Notes: generated by a model from the letters alone, not told the origin. 64,000 nt of DNA from Polaribacter haliotis (GCF_014784055.1 NZ_CP061813.1:87501-151500), one strand, 5' to 3'; counted from the stretch's first letter, positions 16,816-26,463 are shown. Numbers and translations are program-made.

Positions 16816-18571
16816 AAATATAGTAATCTATTTAGGAATTCTTGCTTTTGGTTTATTATTAGGCTATTTTTTCTTCGGAAACTCTTCTGATAAATCAACT
16901 CATAATCATTCTGAAACATCCGAAAAAAATGAAATGTGGACCTGTTCTATGCATCCACAAATTATGAAAACAGAGCCTGGAGATTGTCCTATTTGTGGAA
17001 TGGATTTAATTCCCGCAGAAAATAATTCCGAAGGTTTAATGGCAGACCAATTTAAGCTGACAGAAAATGCGATGGCTTTGGCCAATATTCAAACTTCTAT
17101 TGTTGGCAAAGGTAAAATTGAAAAAAATGCAATTAAATTATCTGGAAAAATTGCAGAAAGCGAGAACTTAAATACAGTTCAAGTTACGCATTATGCTGGA
17201 AGAATAGAGCGTTTGTTCGTTGCTTCAACTGGCGAAAAGATTAGAAATGGGCAATTAGTAGCAAGGATTTATTCGCCAGAATTATTTGCATCGCAACAAG
17301 AATTAATTACTGCATCTTCTATAAAAGAATCGCAACCAGAATTATATAAAGCGGTTCGTAAAAAGCTAAAAATTAAAAAGGTAACAGATGCACAAATAAA
17401 TTTGATAGAAAAATCAGGAAAACCGATTCAGAATTTTCCAATTTATGCTTCACAAACAGGAACAATTACCGAAAAAATGGTGGCAGAAGGAGATCATGTT
17501 GCTTTAGGAGAAGCATTGTTTAAAGTTTCGAATCTTTCTGTTGTTTGGGCAAATTTTGATGTTTATGAGCATCAAATTCATCTATTCAAAAAAGGGCAAG
17601 AAATTTCTATAACCACGAATAACAACAAAGAAATAAAGACAAAAGTAGACTTTATAGACCCTGTTTTAGATACAAAAACAAGAACGGTTAAATTAAGAGT
17701 TGTGCTTAATAATAGAGATAATGAATTGAAGCCAGGAATGTTTGTCGAAGGAAAATTGAAAGAAAACAATTCTAATAATAAAGATATAATTACGGTTCCA
17801 TCATCAGCAGTTTTATGGACAGGAAAACGCTCTGTAGTTTATATAAAAACAAATGCGAATGAATCTGTTTTTGAAATGCGTGAAATTACTCTAGGTAATA
17901 GAATTGGAGAATTTTACGAAGTTTTTGAAGGCTTACAAAATGGCGATGAAATAGTAACAAATGGAACTTTTACTGTAGATGCTACTGCTCAATTACAAGG
18001 TAAAAAATCAATGATGAATAAAAAAGGTGGAAAAGTTATTACTGGTCACGAAAATCATCCTGAAATGGAAGAAAACACTTCATCAACAACAAACAACTTT
18101 AACAAAAATGAAAGAATAAAAGTATCTAAAGATTTTCAAAATCAATTAAAATCAGTTTATAATAATTACATCGACTTAAAAGATGCTTTGGTTGAAGATG
18201 ATACAAAAAAAACAATATCAGCATCAAAAAAAATGTTAGAAAACATATCTAAAGTAGATATGAAATTGCTAAAAGAAAATGAAACTCATAAAAAATGGAT
18301 GTCTTTAGAAAAAGAAATAAAAGAAGTTGCCAATTTAATTTCTAAAACATCAAAAATAGATGAACAAAGAAATCATTTTAAACATCTTTCATTAAACTTA
18401 ATTAGCGCAGTTCAAATATTCGGAATCAATGAAAAAGTATATGTTGAATTTTGTCCAATGGCAAATAGCAATAAAGGTGCCTATTGGTTAAGTAAAGAGG
18501 AAAAAGTGATTAACCCTTATTATGGAGAAAAAATGTTAACCTGTGGAGAAGTAAAACAAGTAGTAGAATAA
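16805..18571 (+). CDS. CusB-type RND periplasmic adaptor with HMBD and DUF3347 domains
   Basis: Membrane-fusion protein linking pump and outer channel. The 588-residue protein has an N-terminal membrane anchor (residues 6-25), a heavy-metal-binding domain with MWTCSMHPQIM and GDCPICGMDL (C47, M49, H50, C61, C64, M66), then barrel-sandwich and beta-barrel adaptor domains (about 90-400). The C-terminal part (about 435-560) looks like DUF3347 (QNQLKSVYNNYIDLKDALVEDD), followed by a Cys-containing tail. The HMBD resembles copper/silver adaptors. The added DUF3347 is known in Bacteroidota adaptors and may act as an extra metal site. It ends the core export operon. Confidence 0.9.
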   Translation: MKNKNIVIYLGILAFGLLLGYFFFGNSSDKSTHNHSETSEKNEMWTCSMHPQIMKTEPGDCPICGMDLIPAENNSEGLMADQFKLTENAMALANIQTSIVGKGKIEKNAIKLSGKIAESENLNTVQVTHYAGRIERLFVASTGEKIRNGQLVARIYSPELFASQQELITASSIKESQPELYKAVRKKLKIKKVTDAQINLIEKSGKPIQNFPIYASQTGTITEKMVAEGDHVALGEALFKVSNLSVVWANFDVYEHQIHLFKKGQEISITTNNNKEIKTKVDFIDPVLDTKTRTVKLRVVLNNRDNELKPGMFVEGKLKENNSNNKDIITVPSSAVLWTGKRSVVYIKTNANESVFEMREITLGNRIGEFYEVFEGLQNGDEIVTNGTFTVDATAQLQGKKSMMNKKGGKVITGHENHPEMEENTSSTTNNFNKNERIKVSKDFQNQLKSVYNNYIDLKDALVEDDTKKTISASKKMLENISKVDMKLLKENETHKKWMSLEKEIKEVANLISKTSKIDEQRNHFKHLSLNLISAVQIFGINEKVYVEFCPMANSNKGAYWLSKEEKVINPYYGEKMLTCGEVKQVVE

Positions 18572-18603
18572 TAAAAATCAATTAATAATTAAATTTTAAA
18601 CAA

Positions 18604-19002
18604 ATGAAAAAAGTAATTTTAAGTTTAGTAATTATTACAGCAACAGTATTTACAAGCTGTAAAAATGAAGGTAAAAAAGAGACAAATACTAATAATACTG
18701 AAGTTTCTAAAGAAATGGCAACAACAGATATTTCTTTTGGTGTAAGAGGAAATTGTGGTATGTGTAAAAGTACTATTGAAAAAGCGACAAAAAATATTGA
18801 AGGAGTTGCAACTGCAGCTTGGGATGTAGATAAAAAGAAAATTGATGTTTCTTTCGACGAGAGCAAAACAAGTGAAATGGATATTCATAAAGCAATTGCT
18901 GCTTCTGGTTACGATACAGAAAAAGCAAAAGGAGATTTAGATGCTTATGATGGTTTGCCTGGTTGTTGTAAATATGATCATAATATGGAAATGGATCAGT
19001 AA
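18604..19002 (+). CDS. HMA-domain lipoprotein
   Basis: The 132-residue product starts with a lipoprotein signal (lipobox TSC, C19) and contains one heavy-metal-associated fold (about 42-108) with metal ligands C51 and C54 in GNCGMCKS. The tail adds LPGCCKYDHNMEMD, a second Cys/His/Met cluster. It is probably a periplasmic membrane-anchored copper chaperone or sink serving the efflux operon 32 bp upstream. This role is inferred from motif and position. Confidence 0.87.
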   Translation: MKKVILSLVIITATVFTSCKNEGKKETNTNNTEVSKEMATTDISFGVRGNCGMCKSTIEKATKNIEGVATAAWDVDKKKIDVSFDESKTSEMDIHKAIAASGYDTEKAKGDLDAYDGLPGCCKYDHNMEMDQ

Positions 19003-19017
19003 TAAAATTAAGCCATT

Positions 19018-19051
19018 AAAAAAGAGTTCTTTTAAAGAACTCTTTTTTTTT
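19018..19051. terminator. Terminator between the metal operon and the PUL
   Basis: GAGTTCTT (19024-19031) pairs with AAGAACTC (19035-19042), extended by A's on the left and a T-run on the right. It lies between convergent genes and can act for both strands. Confidence 0.88.
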
Positions 19052-19074
19052 GTTTCAAAAAACAGTGTTTTTTT

Positions 19075-21690
19075 TTAAAACTTAAACTTTAATGACCTAT
19101 CATTTACTGAAACATCTTTTTTAGTTTGCCAAGAATTGGTATCTGGTTCACCAACTTTAATTGTATAAAGTGTGTTTTTGTCAAAAACTTTCGGAGTAAA
19201 TGAAGAGGTGTTTAAACGAATGGAATATTCAGTTTCATTTGTTTTTTGATTGATAATTTCAACAACCGGTTTTTCTAATTTTTTTACTTTAATTTTTGGT
19301 AAATAAGCGATTGCTTTTCTACCATAATTATCTTGTTGATTAATCGTAATTGGCCATCCAGGATATTGCGTGTTTTCCTTTGTGGGATCTACAAAACGTG
19401 GCCAACACTCCGTTTTAATATCTCTAGTATCTTTATTAAAGGTTACCATCCCAAAACCAACTGCTCTTGTGTGTAAAATTTTTGGTTCTTTATTTGAATT
19501 TTGCGGATTTGAAATAGCTTTTACAGTCATTTTATTTCCAAAACCATCAAAGTGATTTCCAACATAAGCAGGATTTTCTACTGTATGATTAGAGCTATCT
19601 ACATCTGGCCAAAAACGACGAGGCCATAAATTATTTAATGCTGGTCCTGCAAATGCATGTCCAGAATCTCCATGCTCGTCCAAACCATATTGTATGTAAG
19701 AAGCCAAATGTTGGTCGCCTGCAATGTGGAATGCAAAACCTTTACGGATTATAGAAACTGCCAAATCTCTTTTAGCAGCTGGCCAACCATTAGAATCCAT
19801 ATCTACAGTGCCTTTTTCGCCTTTTACATATTCTCCAGCTTCAGGAATTCTTAAAGAAGGAATTACGCCTCCAGTTTTTGCTTTTTGTGGAATAGTAGCA
19901 ACAGTCGCAAAATTAGTTTGAGACAAAACAACTTTTAGTTCAGATCCATTAGACCAATCATTTACCCATTCGTTTAAGAATTTTTCTTGCCTTTTTCCTA
20001 ATAATTCTGCATCTAAATGTTTATATTTTTTAATATCAAAATTATCATTTTGAATCCAGCCATTATAAACATCTGCTTCTTTTGGAAGCACATTTTTTGG
20101 TGCCGATTTAAATTTACGATCTTCTAAAATAGCAAAACTAATTCCTCCATAATTCCAATTAGAATAATATACAGAAATATTCTGTTTTAATGGAGTTGCA
20201 TCATATGGATCTGGTAAGTGACTCGTTTGTGTAAATTGTACCATATTTACCCAATCTGCACTCATTTTATAACCACCACTATCTTGTGCTTTACCACCAA
20301 AACCAAGAGAAGTATCTGCTTTTTTACCAGATTCTCCCCAAACATTTCCATGATACACATCATGGTCATCTGGAATTATGGCACAAGGAATGTGTCTAAA
20401 AATTTCGCGATAAGACCAACCAAACATGTACCACTTTCTTAAATAGTCTAAACATATTTTGTCTGGTTCTCCATGATATTGTGGGCCAAATCCACCTGTG
20501 TTTTCATAAAACTGATCCCCTAAAAACATAGCCAAATCTGGTGTTAATTTAGAGACGGATTCGTAAACATCTGCATCAGGAAAACCATAATGTGCATTGC
20601 AACTAAAAACTGCAGCTTTAATATCTGTTTTGTTTATTGGCTCTGCTGCAATTGTTCCTTCGTAATTATAAGTTTCCTCTTTATTTCTTAAAGGAATTTT
20701 TAATAAAACTCTATATGGAATTGCTGTTTTGTGTTGCCAGTTTTCTATAATAAAATTAACGGCTCTACCAGGATTTTTTATGGTTTCTGTAGTTGCAGTT
20801 TCCCAGTTTCCATTTATTCTAAATTGAAGTAAAGCACTGTGTCCTTTAATTTCTTCAATAGGAGAAAACTGAGCAGTCAATTTTAATTTATTTTTATTGA
20901 GTGTATATTGTGCAAAGTTTATGGGGCCATAAAAATGATTTTCTTCGAACTTTAATTCTTCGGAAGTTATAGACCAATCAGAAAATTTTACAGAGGCTTT
21001 AGAAGCTATTTCGTTAGTCATTTTTCCTGGAACATCTGCAATTAAAGAGAAGTTACCTGTTAAATCTTTATCCTCTAAAGTTACTTTTTCTTCTTTTACA
21101 ATAAACTGATTATTAATTGGGTTTATGGCAGAAATTTTTAGTAAATAGTTGGTTTGTTGTGGTATGGCTTCAACAATTAAATGAAAAGAACTTGGAATTT
21201 CTTTTAATGAAGTTTTAATAACTTGTTTGCCTACTTTTAAATCTCCTTTTCCATTAAGACCAATATCTAAACCTTTTCCAAAAACAGCTGCAGATCTGTA
21301 ATCTTTAAAAGGACCTTCTGCTCCCAAGCGAAAACCTATACAAGCTTTTGTATTTGTTTTAATAACATTATTTAAAATTTCTATTTTAATATTTGTAGTA
21401 AAACCTATTAATCCTTTTGGTTTTTGAAGAGGTAACAAGTGTAAATTCCTGTTTTTTCCAGTAATATCACAAACTACAGCTTTATCTTGTAACACCCAAT
21501 CTTGCAAACGATTTCCCCAATATTCTGGACCAATCCATTTCATATTGTTCCAGTTATGCCAATCAGATTTAAAATTCACTCCTTTTTTATAAGACCAAAC
21601 TGAAAAAGATTCTTTAGCTAAGATGGAAGGTGCCATAAAGGGTATTATGCTTCCTAATGTTATTGTTTTTAGATATTTTCTTCTGTCCAT
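19075..21690 (-). CDS. PhoD-like alkaline phosphatase-family protein
   Basis: An 871-residue exported metallophosphoesterase of the PhoD type. It begins with a twin-arginine-like signal (MDRRKYLKTITLGS), and the catalytic domain shows AMFLGDQFYEN (around residue 390), IPDDHDVYHGN and HIAGDQHLAS, the usual metal ligands. The N-terminal 340 residues form beta-rich accessory domains not found in B. subtilis PhoD (about 580 residues). It is the last gene of the sulfatase operon, 11 bp after a sulfatase, which suggests action on a phosphorylated or sulfated glycan product. Phosphodiester versus monoester specificity is not readable. Confidence 0.85.
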   Translation of the reverse strand: MDRRKYLKTITLGSIIPFMAPSILAKESFSVWSYKKGVNFKSDWHNWNNMKWIGPEYWGNRLQDWVLQDKAVVCDITGKNRNLHLLPLQKPKGLIGFTTNIKIEILNNVIKTNTKACIGFRLGAEGPFKDYRSAAVFGKGLDIGLNGKGDLKVGKQVIKTSLKEIPSSFHLIVEAIPQQTNYLLKISAINPINNQFIVKEEKVTLEDKDLTGNFSLIADVPGKMTNEIASKASVKFSDWSITSEELKFEENHFYGPINFAQYTLNKNKLKLTAQFSPIEEIKGHSALLQFRINGNWETATTETIKNPGRAVNFIIENWQHKTAIPYRVLLKIPLRNKEETYNYEGTIAAEPINKTDIKAAVFSCNAHYGFPDADVYESVSKLTPDLAMFLGDQFYENTGGFGPQYHGEPDKICLDYLRKWYMFGWSYREIFRHIPCAIIPDDHDVYHGNVWGESGKKADTSLGFGGKAQDSGGYKMSADWVNMVQFTQTSHLPDPYDATPLKQNISVYYSNWNYGGISFAILEDRKFKSAPKNVLPKEADVYNGWIQNDNFDIKKYKHLDAELLGKRQEKFLNEWVNDWSNGSELKVVLSQTNFATVATIPQKAKTGGVIPSLRIPEAGEYVKGEKGTVDMDSNGWPAAKRDLAVSIIRKGFAFHIAGDQHLASYIQYGLDEHGDSGHAFAGPALNNLWPRRFWPDVDSSNHTVENPAYVGNHFDGFGNKMTVKAISNPQNSNKEPKILHTRAVGFGMVTFNKDTRDIKTECWPRFVDPTKENTQYPGWPITINQQDNYGRKAIAYLPKIKVKKLEKPVVEIINQKTNETEYSIRLNTSSFTPKVFDKNTLYTIKVGEPDTNSWQTKKDVSVNDRSLKFKF

Positions 21691-21701
21691 TATTTTAGGT
21701 T

Positions 21702-23114
21702 TTATTCGATATAATTTTTATTTAATTCTTTTGGTACTGGAGCATTTGTATTTGTTCTCCAAACTTTTAACAGATTGTACAGTTCTTTTACTTTTTCTGG
21801 ATGTTTTTTTGAAACATCGTTTTTTTCTTGAATATCTAATTCTAAGTTATACAATTCTATTGCTCCATCTTCAAAATACTCATGAAGTTTCCATTTACCT
21901 TTTCTTATAACACTTCCTGGTCTTGTTCTAAATAAAGGATCTCTAGCTTGATCTTTTACTTTATTAATTCCTTGCAAATAAATTGGAAAATGCCAAAATA
22001 GTGCTCTTTCTTTTACAACTTTATTTTTAGTTAAGAATGGAAATAATGAAACTCCATCTAAAGAGTAATCTTTGTGTACATTTACAGCATCCATAACTGT
22101 AGGAAAAATATCTAAACCAGAAACAGGAGTTTCTGTGATTTTAGGCTGTTTAATTTTTGCTGGCCATTTAACTAAAAAAGGAACTCTTATTCCTCCTTCA
22201 TAATAAGAACCTTTTCCTGCTTTTAATGGAAATTGAGAAGAAACAGCTGCCAAACCACCATTGTCTGAAGTAAAAATAACTAAGGTATTTTTCTCTAAAT
22301 TCAATTCTTTTAAAGATGTTAAGATTCTACCAATATTAGCGTCCATACTCTCAACCATAGCACCATATTTTGCGCTAAAACGACTGTCTTCATTCACTTT
22401 AATATCGTACTTTTTTACTAACTCTTCTTTACCCTGTAATGGAGTATGCACTGTGTAATATGGCAGATATAAAAAAAATGGTTTCTTTTTATTCTTAACG
22501 ATAAAATTTATAGCCTCTGTTGTAATTCTATCTGTTAAATACTCTCCTTTTGGGCCATCTTTAAGTGCTTTATTTTTATAAGGACTAAAATACGACTTTG
22601 GATGACCTGCTGTTGTACCTCCAATATTTACATTAAATCCTTGTGTTATTGGATTTTCGCTTAAATGCCATTTTCCCACTGTAGCATTTATATAGCCATT
22701 TTCTTGAAGAGCCTCTCCAAGTGTTGTAAAGTTCTCTTTTAAAATAGTTGTATTTTTAATAGGAATTAATTTACGATTTATATCTTTTCCTCTTTTTGAA
22801 GAACCAACTGTATAAATTCCATGTTTTGGAGTATTTAAACCTGTTAAGATACTTGCTCTACTTGGTGCACAATTTGCAGCAGTAGCATACGCATTCGTAA
22901 ACACAACACTTTCTTTAGATAATAAATCTAAATTAGGAGTATCGTAAACAGGGTTTCCCATAAAGCCAAGATCGCTCCAACCTAAATCGTCTACTAAAAT
23001 AAACACAATATTAGGTTTATTTATTTGCTCTTTTTTTTTGTAGTAACAAGATGTTACAATGGAGCATATTAAAATTGAAATAACAAAAAAGATACTCTTT
23101 TTTTTAATGACCAT
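21702..23114 (-). CDS. Family S1 sulfatase (lipoprotein)
   Basis: Type I formylglycine sulfatase of 470 residues. The formylglycine precursor is C82 in NCAPSRASILTG, matching the CxPSR maturation motif. The metal-binding LVDDLGWSDLG block (about residues 40-50), GKWHL and FTSDNGG are present. A lipobox (TSC, C23) predicts surface or periplasmic anchoring. The maturase (anSME) is not in this window. The gene sits between a second sulfatase (17 bp) and the PhoD gene (11 bp). The sulfated substrate is unknown. Confidence 0.93.
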   Translation of the reverse strand: MVIKKKSIFFVISILICSIVTSCYYKKKEQINKPNIVFILVDDLGWSDLGFMGNPVYDTPNLDLLSKESVVFTNAYATAANCAPSRASILTGLNTPKHGIYTVGSSKRGKDINRKLIPIKNTTILKENFTTLGEALQENGYINATVGKWHLSENPITQGFNVNIGGTTAGHPKSYFSPYKNKALKDGPKGEYLTDRITTEAINFIVKNKKKPFFLYLPYYTVHTPLQGKEELVKKYDIKVNEDSRFSAKYGAMVESMDANIGRILTSLKELNLEKNTLVIFTSDNGGLAAVSSQFPLKAGKGSYYEGGIRVPFLVKWPAKIKQPKITETPVSGLDIFPTVMDAVNVHKDYSLDGVSLFPFLTKNKVVKERALFWHFPIYLQGINKVKDQARDPLFRTRPGSVIRKGKWKLHEYFEDGAIELYNLELDIQEKNDVSKKHPEKVKELYNLLKVWRTNTNAPVPKELNKNYIE

Positions 23115-23131
23115 TTTTTAGGGATAAATGA

Positions 23132-24697
23132 TTACTTTTCAGTATTTAAAAGTCCTTTTTCTATTAAAGGAATTCTAAATCTATCTGAATGAGCGTTTGT
23201 ATGTTCTCTTTTAAATATTTCTGCAGCTTTCTGTAAAATTTCAGGATTTTCTTTAGCTACATTATTTGATTCAGTTGGGTCTTTTGCCAAATTATAAAGT
23301 TCTAAAGTTGGTTCTTTTTTGTTTTTTAAATGTTGTCTTATTACTTTCCAGTCTCCCATTCTTATTGCAACTTGGCCACCATACTCTGGATATTCCCAAT
23401 ATAAAAATTCGTGCTTTTTTTGATTTTTTTCTCCTAAAAGAGTAGGTAAGAAGCTAATTCCGTCGTTTTTTGGTTGCTTAAAACCTGTAATGTCTGACAA
23501 GGTTGCTAAAATATCGTACTGAGAAGATATAAGTTCTGTTTTGGTATTTGGTTTAATTTTGTTAGGCCAACTAGCAATCATTGGAACTCGCACACCTCCT
23601 TCGTAAACGAAACCTTTAGCTTTACCATAATTTTCTCCAAACTGTCCAGAACTGTTAAAGAATTCGCCATCAGTTCCACCAGAGTAGGTTACACCATTGT
23701 CTGAGGAAAAGATAATTAACGTATTCTCATAAACACCTTGGTCTTTTAGGTGCTGAATTAATTTCCCCACATTTTCATCTAAATAGGAAATCATAGCAGC
23801 ATAACCAGCTCTTGGATTTTGATGAGGATAGTAACCTCTTTCTCCTAAATAAGGTTTTTCTTTTCCAAACTTTTTAATGTAATGATCTACCCATTTTTGT
23901 TGTGCTTGAATTGGATTATGTGGCAATGGAGTTGCCCAATAAAAAAAGAAAGGATTTTGTTTATTATTAGAAATAAAGCTCACCATTTTTTCGAACAATA
24001 AATCTGGTGTATATTCATTTAAAGTATAATCTTTATAGTTTTTAGGGTCGTTTATATCTGCATCTTTAGCTAATTTTTTTCCTGGTGCTATAGTATCATT
24101 TTTTAAATGATATTTTTCTTCGTTTTCATATAAATGCACAGGATAATAGGTGTGTGCTTGTCTTTGGCAATTATAACCGAAGAAATAATCGAACCCCATT
24201 TTTGTAGGCAATGCATCTGTGTGTGGCGCTCCTAAACCCCATTTACCAATCATACCTGTTTTATAACCTTCTTTCTGTAATAGTTTTGGAAATAAAATTG
24301 TGGATGTTGGTATTGGTCTTTGACCTTCTAATGTAGAATCTTTTACCACTTTTTTATAGTTCCAAACCTCTCCACGTTCATTCCATTCGTCATTTCCTCT
24401 TATATAAGAATGTCCTGCATGTTGTCCTGTTAGTAACATGTACCTTGCAGGTGCACAAACTGGGGCACCTGAATAATGCTGGGTAAATAACATTCCGTTT
24501 TTTGCAAGTGCATCTATATTAGGAGTTTCAATTTTATCTTGGCCATATGAACCTAATTCGCCATAACCTAAATCATCTGCCAAAATATATATGATATTTG
24601 GTTTAATATGGTCTTTAGAATCTTGCTTCGTTTTATTACAAGAAATTATAAGGATTACAATGGCAAGTAATTGTATTTTTTTTAGAGATGTAAACAT
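23132..24697 (-). CDS. Family S1 sulfatase (lipoprotein), CAPAR variant
   Basis: The 521-residue sulfatase has a lipobox (IISC, C20), LADDLGYGELGSYG, the maturation motif VCAPARYMLLTGQ (C81) and a SSDNG metal motif. The fourth position of CxPSR is Ala rather than Ser, a variant that occurs in active anaerobic-type sulfatases. It is the first gene of the sulfatase-sulfatase-PhoD operon. There is almost no room for a separate promoter after the GH109 terminator upstream, so partial read-through from the GH109 transcript is likely. Confidence 0.92.
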   Translation of the reverse strand: MFTSLKKIQLLAIVILIISCNKTKQDSKDHIKPNIIYILADDLGYGELGSYGQDKIETPNIDALAKNGMLFTQHYSGAPVCAPARYMLLTGQHAGHSYIRGNDEWNERGEVWNYKKVVKDSTLEGQRPIPTSTILFPKLLQKEGYKTGMIGKWGLGAPHTDALPTKMGFDYFFGYNCQRQAHTYYPVHLYENEEKYHLKNDTIAPGKKLAKDADINDPKNYKDYTLNEYTPDLLFEKMVSFISNNKQNPFFFYWATPLPHNPIQAQQKWVDHYIKKFGKEKPYLGERGYYPHQNPRAGYAAMISYLDENVGKLIQHLKDQGVYENTLIIFSSDNGVTYSGGTDGEFFNSSGQFGENYGKAKGFVYEGGVRVPMIASWPNKIKPNTKTELISSQYDILATLSDITGFKQPKNDGISFLPTLLGEKNQKKHEFLYWEYPEYGGQVAIRMGDWKVIRQHLKNKKEPTLELYNLAKDPTESNNVAKENPEILQKAAEIFKREHTNAHSDRFRIPLIEKGLLNTEK

Positions 24698-24736
24698 TGT
24701 GGAGTAAATAAGGTTTAATAATGTTTTTAAAAAATG

Positions 24737-24779
24737 AAAGTACCTATTTTCATATGTAACATAGTCAAATAGGTACTTT
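24737..24779 (-). terminator. Terminator after the GH109-type gene
   Basis: AAAGTACCTATTT (24737-24749) and AAATAGGTACTTT (24767-24779) form a perfect 13-bp stem. On the minus strand it is followed by CATTTTTT. It may be leaky, since the sulfatase operon follows 40 bp further on. Confidence 0.82.
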
Positions 24780-24799
24780 ATATAGATTTTTATTGACTT

Positions 24800-26158
24800 T
24801 TAATAAGTGTCTTTCATCCACTTGTAAGGTTTTCTTTTTACCCAATTACCTCTTGTAAAATCAGGAAAATCTTGAGGCTCTCCATTATTTTCTATTGATA
24901 ATTCAGATAATGGTGTAATTGCACTCCAAGCAGCTGCATCGTAAGCATCCATTGGTGGCGCAATATTTTGTTTGGCAGATTCTACGAAAGAATTAATTAC
25001 AAAAAAGTCCATTCCTCCATGTCCAGCACCCATTGCTTTTTCTCCATATTTTTTCCATAATGGATGATCGTATTTTTTTAACCAATCAGAAGCATCATCC
25101 CATCTGTGTGGTTTAGACTCTCCTTCTATATACATTCTATTTCCATCTACTTCCCACAAACCATTTGCACCTTGCACTCTAAAACCTAAAGAATAAGGTC
25201 TAGGTAGATTACAATCGTGAGTTACTATAATAGTTTCTCCCAAAGCAGTTTCTATAGTAGAAGTAATTACATCTCCTTGCTTAAATTTTAATTTTGCATT
25301 TGGATGGTCTTTTCCTCCATTTTTAACAATATAATCGTTTAAACCGATTCCTTTAGATGCATTTGATGAAATAGAAGTAAATCTATTTCCTCTATTAATA
25401 TCTATCATTGCAGCAATTGGTCCAACACCATGTGTAGGATAAACATCTGCATTTCTTAATAATGAATGTTGTGTTCTCCATGCAGATTCCGAAATTCCTT
25501 TTTCTCCAAATTCTACTCCTTTTCCATATGCAGATTTTCCATCGTTAAATTTTACAAAGCGTAAATCGTGTTGGTAACCACATCTAAAGTGAACCATTTC
25601 TCCAAAAACATTTTGTTTAACCATGTTTAAAACAGCTAAAACGTCTCTTCTATAGTTTACATTTTCTAAGATCATTAGATGAGAACCAGTTTCTTCGTGT
25701 ACATTTACCAAATCCCAACATTCTTCCATTGTATTTGCAGCTGATACTTCTAAACCTGTATATTTACCAGCTTTCATACTATCTTTTGCCATACGTGTGT
25801 GCCATAACCATGGAGTTGCAATAATTACTGCAGAAACATCTTTTGAGTCTAAAAGATTTCTATAATCGTAATCTCCCTTCCCATATACTTTTGGTTTTTT
25901 CTTTCCTGCTTTTTCAAATCGACCAAGTGCGATAGTAATTCTATTTGGATCTATGTCGCAAATTGCTGTAACTTCTACATCATCTCTATGTAATAAGTTG
26001 TTTAAGTGATTCATTCCTCTTAAACCAGTTCCAATAAGACCTACTTTAAGTTTTTCTTTTTTATATATATTATTATTTCCAAAACTTAAATTTGGAACCA
26101 TTGTCATTCCTGCTCCAGCGACAACAGATTTTTTGATAAAATTTCTTCTAGAACTCAT
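24800..26158 (-). CDS. GH109-type Gfo/Idh/MocA family glycosidase/oxidoreductase
   Basis: The 452-residue protein has a Tat signal (MSSRRNFIKKSVVAGAG), an NAD-binding Rossmann motif (VGLIGTGLRG) and blocks typical of GH109 alpha-N-acetylgalactosaminidases, which hydrolyse glycosides through an NAD-dependent redox mechanism: EVSAANTMEECWDLV, ILENVNYRRDVLAVLNMV and YPTHGVGPIAAM, ending with TRGNWVKRKPYKW. An ordinary sugar dehydrogenase cannot be excluded. Its promoter carries the same conserved element as susC, placing it in the PUL regulon. Activity on GalNAc is inferred from family resemblance only. Confidence 0.82.
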   Translation of the reverse strand: MSSRRNFIKKSVVAGAGMTMVPNLSFGNNNIYKKEKLKVGLIGTGLRGMNHLNNLLHRDDVEVTAICDIDPNRITIALGRFEKAGKKKPKVYGKGDYDYRNLLDSKDVSAVIIATPWLWHTRMAKDSMKAGKYTGLEVSAANTMEECWDLVNVHEETGSHLMILENVNYRRDVLAVLNMVKQNVFGEMVHFRCGYQHDLRFVKFNDGKSAYGKGVEFGEKGISESAWRTQHSLLRNADVYPTHGVGPIAAMIDINRGNRFTSISSNASKGIGLNDYIVKNGGKDHPNAKLKFKQGDVITSTIETALGETIIVTHDCNLPRPYSLGFRVQGANGLWEVDGNRMYIEGESKPHRWDDASDWLKKYDHPLWKKYGEKAMGAGHGGMDFFVINSFVESAKQNIAPPMDAYDAAAWSAITPLSELSIENNGEPQDFPDFTRGNWVKRKPYKWMKDTY

Positions 26159-26199
26159 ATTTTGTATTATTTAGGTTGCATATTTATTATTTAACTTTA

Positions 26200-26267
26200 C
26201 AAATTTGGTAAAATTTAGCTTTAATTTAAGTTGTTTTTTTTTGCTAATTTATGTTGTATTTTCTTCA
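26200..26267 (-). promoter_or_regulatory. GH109 promoter with element shared with susC
   Basis: Plus-strand GCTAAT (26243-26248) preceded by nine T's, then 7 bp, then GTATTTTCTTCA (26256-26267), also preceded by AATTTAAG. The same layout occurs upstream of susC at 33156-33180. A likely -7 box, CAAATTTG at 26200-26207, lies 35 bp from GCTAAT, the same distance as in the susC copy. The remaining stretch 26268-26430 is AT-rich and shows no gene. Confidence 0.75.
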
Positions 26268-26431
26268 TTTTTTTTAGAATGACTATTTTGTCTACAAATT
26301 GTGATGATTTTGTATTTATATTATTCTATGAGTTTTTAATTTTTATTACTCTAAAATTTCGTATAATTTTATCTAATTATAGATGTTATAAATTTTAATA
26401 AAAGAATACTAAACTTAACATAAATTTTAAA

Positions 26432-26463
26432 AAAGAAAGGTGCCTATTGTTAAATTAGGCACC
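26432..26463 (-). terminator. Terminator of the susCD operon
   Basis: GGTGCCTA (26439-26446) pairs with TAGGCACC (26456-26463). On the minus strand the stem is followed by TTTCTTTTTT. It lies about 50 bp after the last gene of the operon. Confidence 0.88.

Noticed and set aside
24737..26463. The CCTATT-containing hairpins at 24737-24779 and 26439-26463 as copies of one repeat family
   Set aside because: They share only a short core. Each lies directly after a gene end with a T-run on the same strand, so terminators explain them.
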